Origin: Aplectana chamaeleonis
Taxonomy: Eukaryota > Nematoda > Chromadorea > Rhabditida > Cosmocercidae
Length of the DNA: 64,000 bases
Assembly: GCA_029168955.1 (NCBI GenBank)
Contig: JAPDOI010001702.1
Span: forward strand, 1-64,000
Direction of reading: 5' to 3'
This document shows, piece after piece, positions 35,040 through 46,015 of this stretch. Positions within the stretch are counted from its first letter, which is position 1; every line of letters starts with the position of its first letter. The notes below the pieces were generated by a model. The model was not told the DNA's origin. It searched no databases and saw only the letters and a program-made list of their open reading frames with translations. A program made the position numbers and the translations under genes.

Positions 35040-35248
35040 CAAGTGTTTGTATACTTATGCGACGGCTAAAAAATGAATTTCTGTATGTAAAAATGGAAAA
35101 AGTGTACGATTTTCCTTCCTACAATGTGACCTATCGTTTTCGACATAGCGGAAAACATAGAAACCGGTGCCGATGCTTGAAACGTCGTTCGAATGGTCCA
35201 ACCATGAAATTTCAGGGTGTTCGTATACTTATGCGACGCACTGTATAT
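35040..35248. mobile_element. 3' end and terminal repeat of the Tc1-like remnant
   Basis: GTGTTCGTATACTTATGCGA continues to CGCACTG, followed by TA at about 35247. Its reverse complement CAGTGCGTCGCATAAGTATA matches the orphan end at 2013. A related internal copy (GTGTTTGTATACTTATGCGA) sits near 35042. Confidence 0.75.
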
Positions 35249-38200
35249 GGTAGAACGAGATTGTTGCTGGTTTAATAGCCCAAATTTGACGTACATCCCG
35301 GGTATCCTAGTTCGCAATAACGGGAATACACTCTGTTCCTAGCAAGCAGAGGACGTAAGCACCGCAGGTGTGTATTTTTGTTCGTAGGCCCACCCAGTTG
35401 TATTATGACTCATTTTATATAAGCTCCTCGCAGTCCTGTTTTGTCAGAGCCCAGCCACCAATCGCGGACCCACAGCCGCACCACTGCGGCGCCGCAGCGT
35501 CATCACCGCGGAGCCGCAGCGGCACTACCGCGGAGCCGCAGCGGCACGACGGCGGGGCAGCAGCGACACTCGTGCTGCGCCGCCACGAGATTGGCTTCCT
35601 CGCGAGGCCGCAGCGGCGATTCCTTTGACTTCAATGAGGTCTTACATATCTTGTTTTTGTTCATATAATGCCTTGAAATGGAACTACTCCCTTGAATTGG
35701 AATTATTAAAGTGTTGACATAAGTATTGGAAAAAAAGAAAAACAAGTAGAGCGGCATGTGTGGATAACTTTTAGATCAATCTGAGGGATGAGGTTTTTGC
35801 CCTTCGCCGATTGCCGTTTGCCGGCCGTTTTTGGGATTTTCTTGCCGACTGCCGTTTGCCGAAATCTCAAAATCGTTTGCCGCACATCCCTGATGGCAGT
35901 GCTTCAAAAAGTTTTGAGGTATCTCTGAACTCTGTTGTGAACCACGAGAAAACAGTGCGACTACGAAAAGTCACGGGTTCAAAACAACTAGCTATCGTGG
36001 TCTTCATGGCTAATGGAGTGGAAATTACACAGCCAACTCGATGCTCAACCTCTCAGAAGCAGTGGAAAATTAAGGAGCGCACAAAACCATATCTAGTTGA
36101 TTTTCAAAGCTCGGATTATGTAGAGCCCCTCTCATTATCATTCATTGCTTCTTCCCAGCGCTGTAGAGCCGGTAGGGTGATGGGCAGCTCACCAGGTGAG
36201 AACAGCGAACCGCTCGCTGTGAGCTCTTAGACGGTAACTGTAATTGCCTGTAATTGATATCTCGCAGTTCATATAATAAATATTTTACGTCGACAACTTC
36301 GTTGTCTAGCAAAATATAACATTCTTGTTGAATATTATATTCGAGTTCGATACCAAAATGGGTTGTTTGGTGGCCAGCTATCAAATAGTGAAGAAACAGC
36401 GAAGGAAAGCGCTTAGAGTAAAGTGAAATAGCGGTTTCCAACGTACGTACAGGTTTTGGGCGCGGACGAGCTTACGCGCCCTGCTAGTTTCCGCAAGCGC
36501 ACGCTAAAGGCAAAATGTGCGCGAATCGATCAGGTTGGACGTGGCTGAGTTGCTTGGCGATTTTTCACCGAGTGCTTCCGTTTCACCACAAGCTCTTCAG
36601 AACGGGGGGGGGAGGGGCGGGCTAAGCAGACGTACTGGTCTAACAGAATCTTCACTTTGCGACCATTTTTATGGGTTTCTAGCCCTTTTTCGCTGCTTTC
36701 TTCCATCCTATCGCCTCCAGCAGCGTAGCGTTTCATACTGAAAACTCAAAAACGAGATTCATCCTGAACACTGCCTTTAACATCATGAACTCAACACTGT
36801 GAATGTTCACAATATCTGTATCACAATACTTTTACAGAAAACATTCGGAAAAATATGTTCAAGATTCTCTAAAAGGCAAAATATGAGATTAGGAAATTCA
36901 AAATAGGCACCCTTTGCAAGATCAGAGTGAACTGTTATTTCAAGAAGCAAGTAATACTAATAAGGCGATAACAAGCGGATTCCTACTAATCTAAACGAAA
37001 AGCTCCTCCATGAAGTACATCCCACTGCTGCCGATCTCTTTGCGAATCCTTAGCAGCCCTATAGCTTGCGCCGTATGAATTGCGACTATTATCGCCCCAC
37101 TTGGTAGAAGCGCTGACTGATGAGTGGTCCGCAGCGAGATCAGTGGCTGTAAGTGGAGGAAATCGCGAGAGATTTTTAATTTCGCAGAATGGTAAGTATG
37201 TAAAACAATCACGGAGCATCTATGATATAGTATAGACAGGCAGAAAGTTGAATCAGGGATACTTTTCAATAATATCAGGGAAAACGCCTCGCAGCTACCA
37301 GTTAGGCGTTGCTCTGTAGAGAAAGTAAATACAGATTAGAAATCTATGTGCTACAGTTTGGTGATAATTGTTTACACTGATAACTACAAAACCTTTCTTC
37401 GTAACTGATGATTTGTTAACTTCTAACAACGAAGGAAAGAGAAGGCGTTGAGAAGATGAGACTATAAATTAAACTAGCAACTCTTGTTGATACAGTTTTG
37501 GCGATAGACGAGTTCCACGTTGCTTGAAGCCATCTCATTGCACCATGTTAATACGTGGCAGACGACTTCATCGAACTGAATGAGCACATCAGCGGTCCTC
37601 TGTTTGCGCAGCACTGCAATAATCAGTAATCCACACCACAATTCCGGCTCCATGACATTACTGACTCGCGCGCGTACGCGTCACGGTCCGGTAAGTGCTG
37701 CGAATGCGAAAAACATATCATCCATGGAAGAGTATTCAGCACATTATGCGAGAAAATATCTATCGTTAGCGGCATGAAATGAACACAGGAAAGTTAATAG
37801 TGCTCTAGGAAATGCCAATCCACTTGATTTCACCGAAATCCGGAGATGTCGTCATTTCGCTTCGCGCGACGATTACCGACCGCTGCGCAGCACGCACGGG
37901 TGAGCAATGTCCGCTCACCCACAAATACAGTAAATCGAAACTGTTGGCAGTTCATTGCGACACTCCGTTGTGGCTGGGGATAAGACTTTCTTTCTTTATT
38001 GCGCATGCTTGCCATTGCTGCCGTAGCTATAGTTTTGCCTCATCGTTTTGGAACGCAGCGCAGAACGAACTGCTTCACAAATTGGGAATAGGCCAAAGCG
38101 CCGAAAGCATAATAATATGTAATCATAATTAGACTCTGGCAAACTCCTGTGACCTGTGGATTTCAATTATCACCACCAGCGGGGCGGTGAGCTTCGGTGA

Positions 38201-38491
38201 AGTATAACTAGTGATAAGGAGGTTCCGACGAAAAAGTCACCGCTCCGCGCCGTGATAAACAAAAACATGAGTTCACTTGAAATAAACCAGAGTCTACCTG
38301 AACTCAGCGTGATTGTGAATCTTCAGTGATCACTTCCATTTTCTTTTCGAAAGAAAACTCTTGTTCAGCGCGTTCCTTCGATGGACTTTTCGATGGTGTC
38401 CACGGTTCGCCCATGGACATGCGCACCTAAAACCATCTAGGTATCTTTTTTCACTAGAGCATTACATGATAATTTTACTACGTTTGAAGTG
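35249..38491. other. Unassigned region, no gene recognised
   Basis: 35450-35630 is GC-rich low-complexity sequence repeating GCCGCAGCGGCAC. 35783-35893 ends in TTTGCCGCACATCCCTG, whose complement CAGGGATGTGCGGCAAA resembles a hAT terminus, with several TTGCCGA words inside: a possible tiny hAT remnant. 36605-36620 is a G run. The rest (35.9-38.49 kb) has only short unidentified frames. Confidence 0.4.
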
Positions 38492-38544
38492 TTGAAGGCA
38501 GTGTTTACGATAATATTCAATATTGAGATTATTCGCTATATTGA

Positions 38545-39001
38545 TTAAAGGGATCGTACGCGCTGAGAACCACTCACCGTTTTTTCGAGTTTGAATCATT
38601 GGTTGAGCCCCCTGAGACGTGGGTAGAGTTTGTCGGGTCACCGACGCATTATTGGGAAGATATCGGTGATCGAATGCCTCGAATTCCACCAAAAGAGGCT
38701 GGCCTTCTGAAAACCATGTGGCACAAATGAAAAAGAATGAAGGTTTTCAACAAGGGATATCGCGCAAATGAGTGGAAGTTGATGTAACATTTGTTGAAAA
38801 GCTACCCTCTTTTCTCATTTGAGGCCACATGACTGTCGGAAGGCCGGCCTCTTTTGGTGGAATTTGAGGCATTCAATCTCCCATATCTTTCCAACGATGC
38901 GTCGGTGACCCGACAAACTCTTCCCACGTTCTCAGGGGGCTCAACCAATGATTCAAACTCAAAAAACGGTGAGTGGTTTTCAGCGCGTACGATGCCTTTA
39001 A
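38545..39001. mobile_element. 457-bp palindromic MITE (family 3)
   Basis: TTAAAGGGATCGTACGCGCT and AGCGCGTACGATGCCTTTAA form the ends. The arms extend ~165 bases each (CACTCACCGTTTTTTCGAGT, CCAAAAGAGGCTGGCC) around a ~130-base centre. Coordinates include TTAA at both ends. Inserted inside the family 1 MITE. Confidence 0.9.
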
Positions 39002-39530
39002 GTGGTTCCCGGGTAGAACTAAAATGACGTAAAAATTATACATTGGATTCGACTCATTTCAGAAAACTGCGAAAACTGTTTTTCTCTTCACCATCAACCT
39101 AATGCTTGAAGAAAAGGTTGTTTTCCAATCGAAATTCATCATATCATTCATGCGAGGTTAAAATTGTCGTCGACTTCGCATTAGTGCTCATAAAATGAAG
39201 GTTATTTGAAATGATTCGGATATCCGAAAAAAATCGGATGTTTTAGAATTTCTTGTCACAGTAACTCCTAGTCACCTAAAAAATAAGGTCATTAAGCCTT
39301 TTCAGTCCTGATAGATCCAAACGTGAAGCTTTCAGTCAAAGCTGAAGCCCAGAAAAGCGATTTTTGCAATTAATCTCAATGAGTCGGATCCATTGTATAG
39401 TAGAAATTAAGAAAAACGCACTAGAAGGGCACGAAATCCTTAGGTACCAGGCCGTCCAATAATTCCTGTCCGAAATTTTTCAAAATTCTATAATTTTCCT
39501 TATAAGTGTTATAATATCAGGCAAGTGTAA

Positions 39531-39548
39531 GAACCTTCTAGAAGGTTC
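39531..39548. promoter_or_regulatory. Perfect four-unit heat-shock element
   Basis: GAACCTTCTAGAAGGTTC is four alternating GAA/TTC pentamers, the consensus site for trimeric HSF, with the TTCTAGAA core typical of nematode hsp-16 promoters (family knowledge). It lies ~22 bases upstream of the TATA box. Confidence 0.85.
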
Positions 39549-39569
39549 TCCAAAGTTCTACGCTAGGGG

Positions 39570-39577
39570 TATATAAG
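39570..39577 (+). promoter_or_regulatory. TATA box of the mariner transposase
   Basis: TATATAAG, ~38 bases before the ATG and ~22 bases after the heat-shock element, a spacing suited to a short heat-shock promoter. Confidence 0.75.
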
Positions 39578-39614
39578 GCGCAGTCGCCGCGTCTAGCTAC
39601 CAGTACAAGCTAAA

Positions 39615-40628
39615 ATGGACCAAGGTCGAATTCGTACGTTCGTGTACTACGAGTGGCTGCTGGGCAACGACACGGGCACCGCGGTCGCCAACAGCTGCAG
39701 AGCGTGCAAGGAGGATGCAGTGTCCCAACGCACAGTCAGCCGCTGGTTCAATCGTTCCGGGAGCGGCGACACGAGCCTCGAGGACAGCGAACACAGCGGG
39801 AGGCCCTCTACGGTGGATGATGACGAAGTCCGTCGCTGTATCAAGCAGAAGCCGGAAGCCACCACCCGTGAACTGGCGACGACGCTCGGCTGCAGCAAGT
39901 CCACCATCCACAATCGACTCAACTTACTCGGCTACCACAAAGTTTTGACTCGTTGGATCCCCCACCGTCTGACGGACGCCAACAAGCAGAGCCGCGTGGC
40001 TGTCTGCCAGTCCCTCCTCCTTCGTCCGCATCGCAAGGAGTTTCTCGAGGAACTGGTCACTGGGGATGAGAGTTGGGTCCTCTACGACAACGTCGCCCGC
40101 CGTGCCGTCTGGATCCCGCGCGGAGAAGAGCCGCCGACGACGCCGAAAGCGGACCTGCACCCGCTGAAGATCATGCTCTGTTGCTGGTAGGACACCAAGG
40201 GCATGCTGTGCTTCGAGCTGCTCCCGCAAGGCAGGACGGTCACCGCCTCCATCTACACCGATCAGCTCGAGAAACTAGCCGCCGCCATCCGAGAAAAGCG
40301 TCCCCGACGGGCCTCGGTCCACCTGCTGCACGACAACGCGCGCCCCCAAGTGGCGGAGGAGACCCAGCAGATGTTGGCGACGCTCGGCTGGGAGACGGTT
40401 GCCCATCCGCCGTATTCCCCGGACCTCGTCCCTTCCGACTACCACTTGTTCCGCCCGCTGAAGCACCATTTGGCCGGAAGAAAATTCACCAACTACGACA
40501 ACCTCGAATCCGACATCGCAGACTTCTTCGAGTCGCAGCCCCAGGAGTTCTGGGCGAAGGGCATCGGCGACCTGCCCAATCGATGGGCCACTGTTGTGGA
40601 TAACTGTGGTGATTATATTGTTAATTAG
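39615..40628 (+). pseudogene. mariner transposase with one internal TAG
   Basis: Would be 337 residues, a normal mariner length. The N-terminal helix-turn-helix region (QRTVSRWFNRSGSGDTS, then CSKSTIHNRLNLLGYHK) binds the terminal repeats. The WIPHRLTD linker corresponds to the family's WVPHELT. Catalytic D34D triad: Asp in TGDESWVLYDN, Asp in LLHDNARPQ, and Asp in PSDYHLF exactly 34 residues later, with YSPDL between. A TAG at 40188-40190 replaces the Trp of the conserved W-D-x-KG block; reading continues in frame to the stop near 40626. AATAAA follows near 40640. I see no other lesion. The start is the first ATG after the TATA box. The high third-position GC differs from its neighbours and may reflect recent or horizontal arrival. 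Confidence 0.95.
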
Positions 40629-41168
40629 ACTTGTTTTTCAATAAAGTTGAAAAAAATTAAAAATGGTGAAATTTTCGGACAAGAATTATTGGACAACCTG
40701 GTATCACCCCGCCTCTTAAGTATCACAGGAAGTGTTTGTTGTGACAATAAAATCTTTTGTGGACGCGTCCTTTGCAATTCTCTACTCTCTATTGCTCCGT
40801 TCTTTCCTTAGGGCCCGAACTAATCCTGTTTTGCGTAAAATATTCTTCTATTTTCGATTGAACCAATTTTCCACCGGTGACATCCACCATGAACATGTTC
40901 ATCCAGCCGGACAACTAGTCCATGTTGTAGAATAATGTCTCTGAAATACGACGTTTTAATGCATTTTTTGCCGTTTCTTCGTAATTTCGGTAACACTTGG
41001 AGGCCAACGCACTATTCTGAGTGGAGAACTCGGGAACGAAAATCATCGTGAACACTGCATTTAAGTACGCAAGCGTACTGAGAGAAAAAAATTCAAAGGT
41101 ACAATGGTGCAAAGAGTCCAGTTGAAGTTTGCCTTTGAATCTAGCGCAGTCTCGTAAAGCTGAAGGTA

Positions 41169-42385
41169 CAATGCCGCCCGCGACTTTGGAAAAAACGGCG
41201 TTTCGTCACTTTTTTCCGACGCAAAATGCCGCTTTCTCATAACTTGGTTCAAGGTGGTCGGTTTGGGTTGTCAGGGGCATTAGTAAAATCAGCATCGAGA
41301 GCTCTTCCTTTTGAGCTCACACATGTCTTATCCGGCAGACAAGGCATATAGGGTTAACAGAATCAATCGAGTGTACGAAAACCCAAGCTAGATATTAAAC
41401 TGGTGTAAATATCTGACTTCATATCAACCGTGCAGGTCAATGACGAGTTATACACAAGTATGATGGACCAATTTATGGAGGTGGCGGAAGTGAAAATTAA
41501 TGATTTATTCAGCCGTTTCGACGCCCCGGCAGACACAGTCATCGTCTTTCGCTCCGGCTCAAAATGGCCGCTATCAGAACCACGCTAAATATTGACTCTC
41601 TTACAACAGTTACAACCTGTCTGGAGGCATTTCCCGCCTAGCGCCACCCCCTTGATTTTGGCTTTGAGAAACGACCCTCGACCACCGACGTCCCGTTCTC
41701 GGCTCAAACGAGACCACTCTACCTGAGACTCGACCAACAGCTCTGTTTTCTGATCCTCTTCCGAATAAGCACTGCGCCACCCAAATCCTGGAAACTTGAT
41801 TTTCACCCCTTCAGGATGTGCCAAGACAGCGTTTTTTTTTGAGTGTCTTTTTGTCGATTTTCGAGATCCGCTATGGCCAGCCAGTGCACTGAGACAGACA
41901 GTTACATTGAGAGAACGAGCACCCTCGCTGTTCCTGGCTCTCAAACGCTACTGAACGTACGTTTCACAACGCCCCTCATTCGTCGAGTTTCAGTTCTTAC
42001 CCCCAAAGCGACTTGTCGGCCGTTCTCGCAACCCTGCGGAGACAGTGGCAGAGATACAGATCTGCACCTCCATAAATTGGTCTATCATACTTGTCTCTAA
42101 TTCGTTCTTGACCTGCACGGTTGACATGAAGTCAAATATTTACACCAATTTAATATCTAGCTTCAGTTTTTGTACATTCGATTGATTCTGTTAACCCTAT
42201 ATGCCTTGTTTGCCGGGTAAGACATGTGTGAGCTCAAAATGAAGATCTCTAGGTGCTGATTTTAAATATGCCCCTGGCAACCCAAACGGACCACTTTGAA
42301 CGAAGGTACATATGAGAAAGCGGCGCTTTGCAGCGGAAAAAAAGCGCCGAAAACGCGGTTTTTCTCAAAGTCGCGGGCGGTATTG
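41169..42385. mobile_element. Foldback A, short member (A2), 1.22 kb
   Basis: Ends CAATGCCGCCCGCGACTT and its complement (CAATACCGCCCGCGACTT), with TA at 41167-41168 and 42386-42387. The left part matches 5843-6480 of element A. 41860-42060 matches 7150-7340, and the last ~270 bases mirror the start. The right arm is shortened, so this is an internal-deletion derivative or a smaller ancestral form. Confidence 0.93.
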
Positions 42386-42387
42386 TA

Positions 42388-42709
42388 ATTTCACTCTAAC
42401 TAGGGAAAGTCTCGAAAGACTTCTTCTAAAGAGACGTTTCGGGAAACGTCCCACTAGAAGTTTTGAAGGATGAAAATAGTAACAAACGTGTATGCTGCAT
42501 TTTCCCAACGGACCATTCGGTAGGTCAAAAAAGACGAAAAACGACGAAAAATAGGGTGCAGCTTTTTTACCAGTGGCCACCATGGCTACATTTTTTATTT
42601 TCTGCTAACGAATTATGGCTGCTATGTGCAGCTAGCAGCCCTTCTTGGAAAACCATCATACCGGAAAAAATCTGGAAAAATTTTTTTTCGAGTTTTTTTT
42701 TTCACCATG
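42388..42709. other. Spacer between foldbacks A2 and D
   Basis: About 320 bases with small inverted words (GTCTCGAAAGACTTC, GACGTTTCGGGAAACGTCCC). No gene seen. Confidence 0.5.
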
Positions 42710-42949
42710 TACAATACCGCTCATAGGATTTGGTCAGAAGTCGTGCGAGACCGGGTTTTAGCGTCTTTTTCGTCTTTTTCCTTTAACTCGCTACAAAGTC
42801 AACCTTGAGCGAAACTAGAGCGGTATTCGTGATCCTGGCGTTGGGAGCTATCCAATGGTATAGGTACTGATGGGGTTTCGTTTTGAACTAACAAAATTTC
42901 GCAGGCAGCGGATATGTACACCACAGTTTCATGGAGAGGGGCTCGGCGT

Positions 42950-44436
42950 CAGGGCTGTGCGGAAATCATTTTCAAGATTTTCGGAAACTTAAACGGAAGA
43001 AACTGGCTGAAAATCGCCGGAAACGGAAATCCGGAAACGGAAGTGAGCTAAAAATTATAGTATGATTAAATGGTAGGTTTCGTCGCTGCTCATGGCATGC
43101 AGATGTACTTCTGTAGCCTGTGATCTCAATCTATTCCCTCAAGCACCAGTGGGGCTACGATCTAAAACTGCAAGCGAGCCGAGTACAAATAGATTTGCGG
43201 CATGAAAGGAAGACGTGCTGCTGCTGCAGGTTCTCCTAAGGAGCTGCAAATAAGTCTTCTTGAGCAACTCCTACTCGAGTGCTGCTGATCTCTGTGATGT
43301 AGAGTTCTTCAGTTCGACTGATTTTTCCAGTGCGATTGATGTTCTACGACGGCTGCGGGTACATACATATGGCACCCACCATTGTTGAGAGAGCAGTTGT
43401 CCGTTTGAGGCCGATCCCAGAAGGTGATCTCAAGTACTCAATTTTCCGGATATCAATTTTGGACGCTGAAAGGGTGGTCCTTACTGCGCATCACGAGGAA
43501 AGGTTTCTCATAGTCGACCGAGGCGAGGATGATGCTTTTGTTGCGTACCTTGGCGAGGATGATGCTTTTGTTGCGTACCTTGGCGAGGTTGGCGTCCTTG
43601 ATGCGAGCCATTACAAGGATCGCAACTCTAGCTCCGGTAGGAAGAGGTGGTGGCTCAAAGACTCTCTATATTTGAATAACGTGCGGCTGCTAGCAACACA
43701 TTTAATGAGGGGTCGCACTCCGGGCCGAGATCGAGTTGAACCCCTCGTCGGCAGCAACAGGTGTTACTAGCTGCAGCACAAGCTGCCGATGAGAAGCGGT
43801 CAAAACCCGTTGGCAGCACGTGCTGCTGAAAACGAGAAGTTGGAGGCTATGGCGTGCAAATTCTATGGCGCTGAATTTCAACCCCGCGAGTGCGTCAGTA
43901 GCTAGAGAGACAAAGAGGAAAAGTTTCTACCTCTCTGGTCCTTCAATCGGAGGACTCGATTGTAACAAAGTGCTCAGCGCCAACAGTTCAGCGCTTCGAA
44001 AAAATTGTGTTGAAGAGTTTTAAAGGCAAACTGTGATGGTTTTGAACTGAGATGAGACTGATAACCACGGTTCGACTGCAAGATAACACCACTTACTCAC
44101 TCGTGCAACAGTACCCAAAGTATGCCTTCTGTAGCCGTCAAAGTCAAGCCCACGTTGGAATCGTCCTGTGCGTTGATGGAGTGGGGGGGGGGGGTGGCGT
44201 ATATCGAGTGACGGTTGGAAGGAGGTGGACACCGATCCAAGCGATCAGGATTACACTAAGCTGTGATGATCGGAGAGGTACCGCGGCTTTGTGTGCTGGG
44301 GAGGCGTGACCAATCACCTTGTAGTGCTATTTTCTTCCGTTTCCGGGCTTAAAAACCCGGAAACGGAAACGGAACGGAACAGCTCAAAAGTATCGGAAAT
44401 ACGGAATCGGAAACGGAACAGTTCCGCACGGCCCTG
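42950..44436. mobile_element. hAT element, 1.49 kb, 8-bp duplication
   Basis: Terminal repeats CAGGGCTGTGCGGAA and TTCCGCACGGCCCTG, flanked by CTCGGCGT at 42942-42949 and 44437-44444. The other arm of D (near 50160) has the site once. Subterminal zones repeat GGAAACGGAA. The 146-codon frame 43330-43770 includes a duplicated GEDDAFVAYL and is not recognisable as transposase. Non-autonomous. A G run lies near 44184. Confidence 0.95.
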
Positions 44437-45390
44437 CTCGGCGTCCACTGTCTGCGTCCCCACCATGCGGCTGCTCTCTGCGCTCTCCGCGTCATACGCA
44501 CTCTTTCTTCATGCAGTTTCCAGGGGCAGCAGTCCACTGATTTCCGCTGGTCCCTCACCCCCGTCTCATTTATGACGCCCTCCGTCTTCGACGACCCTCA
44601 GCCATCAACCCATCAAATCAGCGGCTAGCGACGGGGAATTGGCTCATGTAAATACGCGCTGGCTTTCCGAACTAACCCATCGGCCCTCTAGGGCCACAAT
44701 TGATAATAATCAGTGAATTGAGTCAAATCTAAAGTTTCCATTGCATGTGATTAAATGAAAATAAATGTCTATAGTGATTGTTGCGAGTATATATGCATTT
44801 CATTATGAGACCCTACGCAAAGACCACGGTGAATTCATTGATGAAATTCGAAGTGTAATATAAAGAACATAAAATTTTCAGGTACGAAGGCTTGAATTTC
44901 GGAGAAAACGTCCAGTTTCCCGAGGAGCTCAAGGGATTCAGCAATAATTGTTAACACCGCTCGTAACATTTCGTTACCATAGTTTTTTTTACCATAATTC
45001 GAACACTGATAACCTTCCCAGATCCGATAACAACGCTGTTTTTCAGGGCATTACGTCATTTCGCTCTTGAAAAAATCGAAATGTGCCAGAAAATAAGTTA
45101 TCTGAAAATGCTTAATTCCCTTGAGATAAAAAACGATTTTTCGAGGGAGGATGCAATTTTCAGGAATTTACAACGCCGCTCGATTGAGGAAGGTCACAGG
45201 TGGGACTGAGATTTCGTTCTGAACCGGGATTATCGCTGTTTTCGATAGAAAAAACTGTTTTTACGAACCTGACACTTCGAATTTTCGATGTCAGATAACC
45301 TGATTCTACATGCTTTTTTTCCGGCTGCATTCAAAATTTGTCTTTTTCTGGGATGAATTTCGCGCGTTTGCGCATAGATAAGAACATTCC

Positions 45391-46015
45391 TTTATTCTCG
45401 GAAAAACGGGTGGTGGACGATCTGTCCCAAGAAGGGTGGAGCCTAGGCGAGGTGCGAGCGAGGTGTGAATTACGGGAGTCGTCGACTCGGACTAATTACC
45501 GCTTTTTACTCACTGCCCCCCCCCATTGTTATACGAGACGCTATCCAACAATGCAAACACAGGTAAAAGTGTCGTTGCGTGCTAGTGTCAAAGATATCAT
45601 TCGGGTGTCTTCGAGCATTGTGCGACATTAGTGTGAACGATCTTCCTTTGGCAACTTGTGCCTATCTGTGATGACCGAGGTCGAACCTCCCATACACGTA
45701 ATTTTATTCTCGGAAAAACGGGTGGTGGACGTTCTGTCCCAAGAAGGGTGGAGCCTAGGCGAGGTGCGTGCGAGGTGTGAATTACGGGAGTCGTCGACTC
45801 GGACTAATTACCGCACTTTACTCACTGCCCCCCCCCATTGTTATACGAGACGCTATCCAACAATGCAAACACAGGTGAAAGTGTCGTTGCGTGCTAGTGT
45901 CAAAGATATCATTCGGGTGTCTTCGAGCATTGTGCGATATTAGTGTGAACGATCTTCCTTTGGCAACTTGTGCCTATCTGTGATGACCGAGGTCGAACCT
46001 CCCATACACGTAATT
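45391..46015. repeat. Two direct copies of a 312-bp unit in foldback D centre
   Basis: TTTATTCTCGGAAAAACGGG begins at 45391 and again at 45703. The units are nearly identical through GTCGACTCGGACTAATTACC and the C run before ATTGTTATACGAGACG. Parts of the unit recur in reverse near 46800-46875 (GTAATTAGTCCGAGTCGACG) and in decayed form near 48420-48510. Confidence 0.92.

Larger units (their letters stand above)
39447..40701 (+). mobile_element. mariner transposon, 1255 bp
   Basis: Terminal repeats of ~35 bp: CCAGGCCGTCCAATAATTCC on the left, CCAGGTTGTCCAATAATTCT as the complement on the right, flanked by TA (39445-39446; 40702-40703). The MITE copy near 56294-56320 shows the empty site (AATCCTCAAGTATCAGCCCG in reverse). 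Full length, GC-rich against AT-rich surroundings. Contains one transposase gene with a heat-shock-type promoter. Confidence 0.97.
38496..41060. mobile_element. TTAA-type MITE (family 1) expanded by nested insertions
   Basis: Left end AGGCAGTGTTTACGAT after TTGA; right end ATCGTGAACACTGCAT before TTAA. Its parts match MITE 55950-56433 in reverse. Extra sequence comprises the family 3 MITE (38545-39001), an unplaced ~370-base segment (39032-39405) and mariner (39447-40701). Without these it is about 0.5 kb, like the reference copy. Confidence 0.85.

Noticed and set aside
35450..35630. GC-rich frames as an Ala/Arg-rich protein
   Set aside because: Several frames and both strands are open at once owing to the GCCGCAGCGGCAC repeat, a low-complexity effect.
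40073..40603. Long overlapping frame inside the mariner transposase
   Set aside because: It is a shifted frame of the GC-rich transposase gene and is Pro/Arg/Ala-rich without motifs.
43330..43770. 146-codon frame as the hAT transposase
   Set aside because: No RW dimerisation motif or hAT catalytic blocks; the duplicated GEDDAFVAYL looks like slippage, and the length is far below a transposase.
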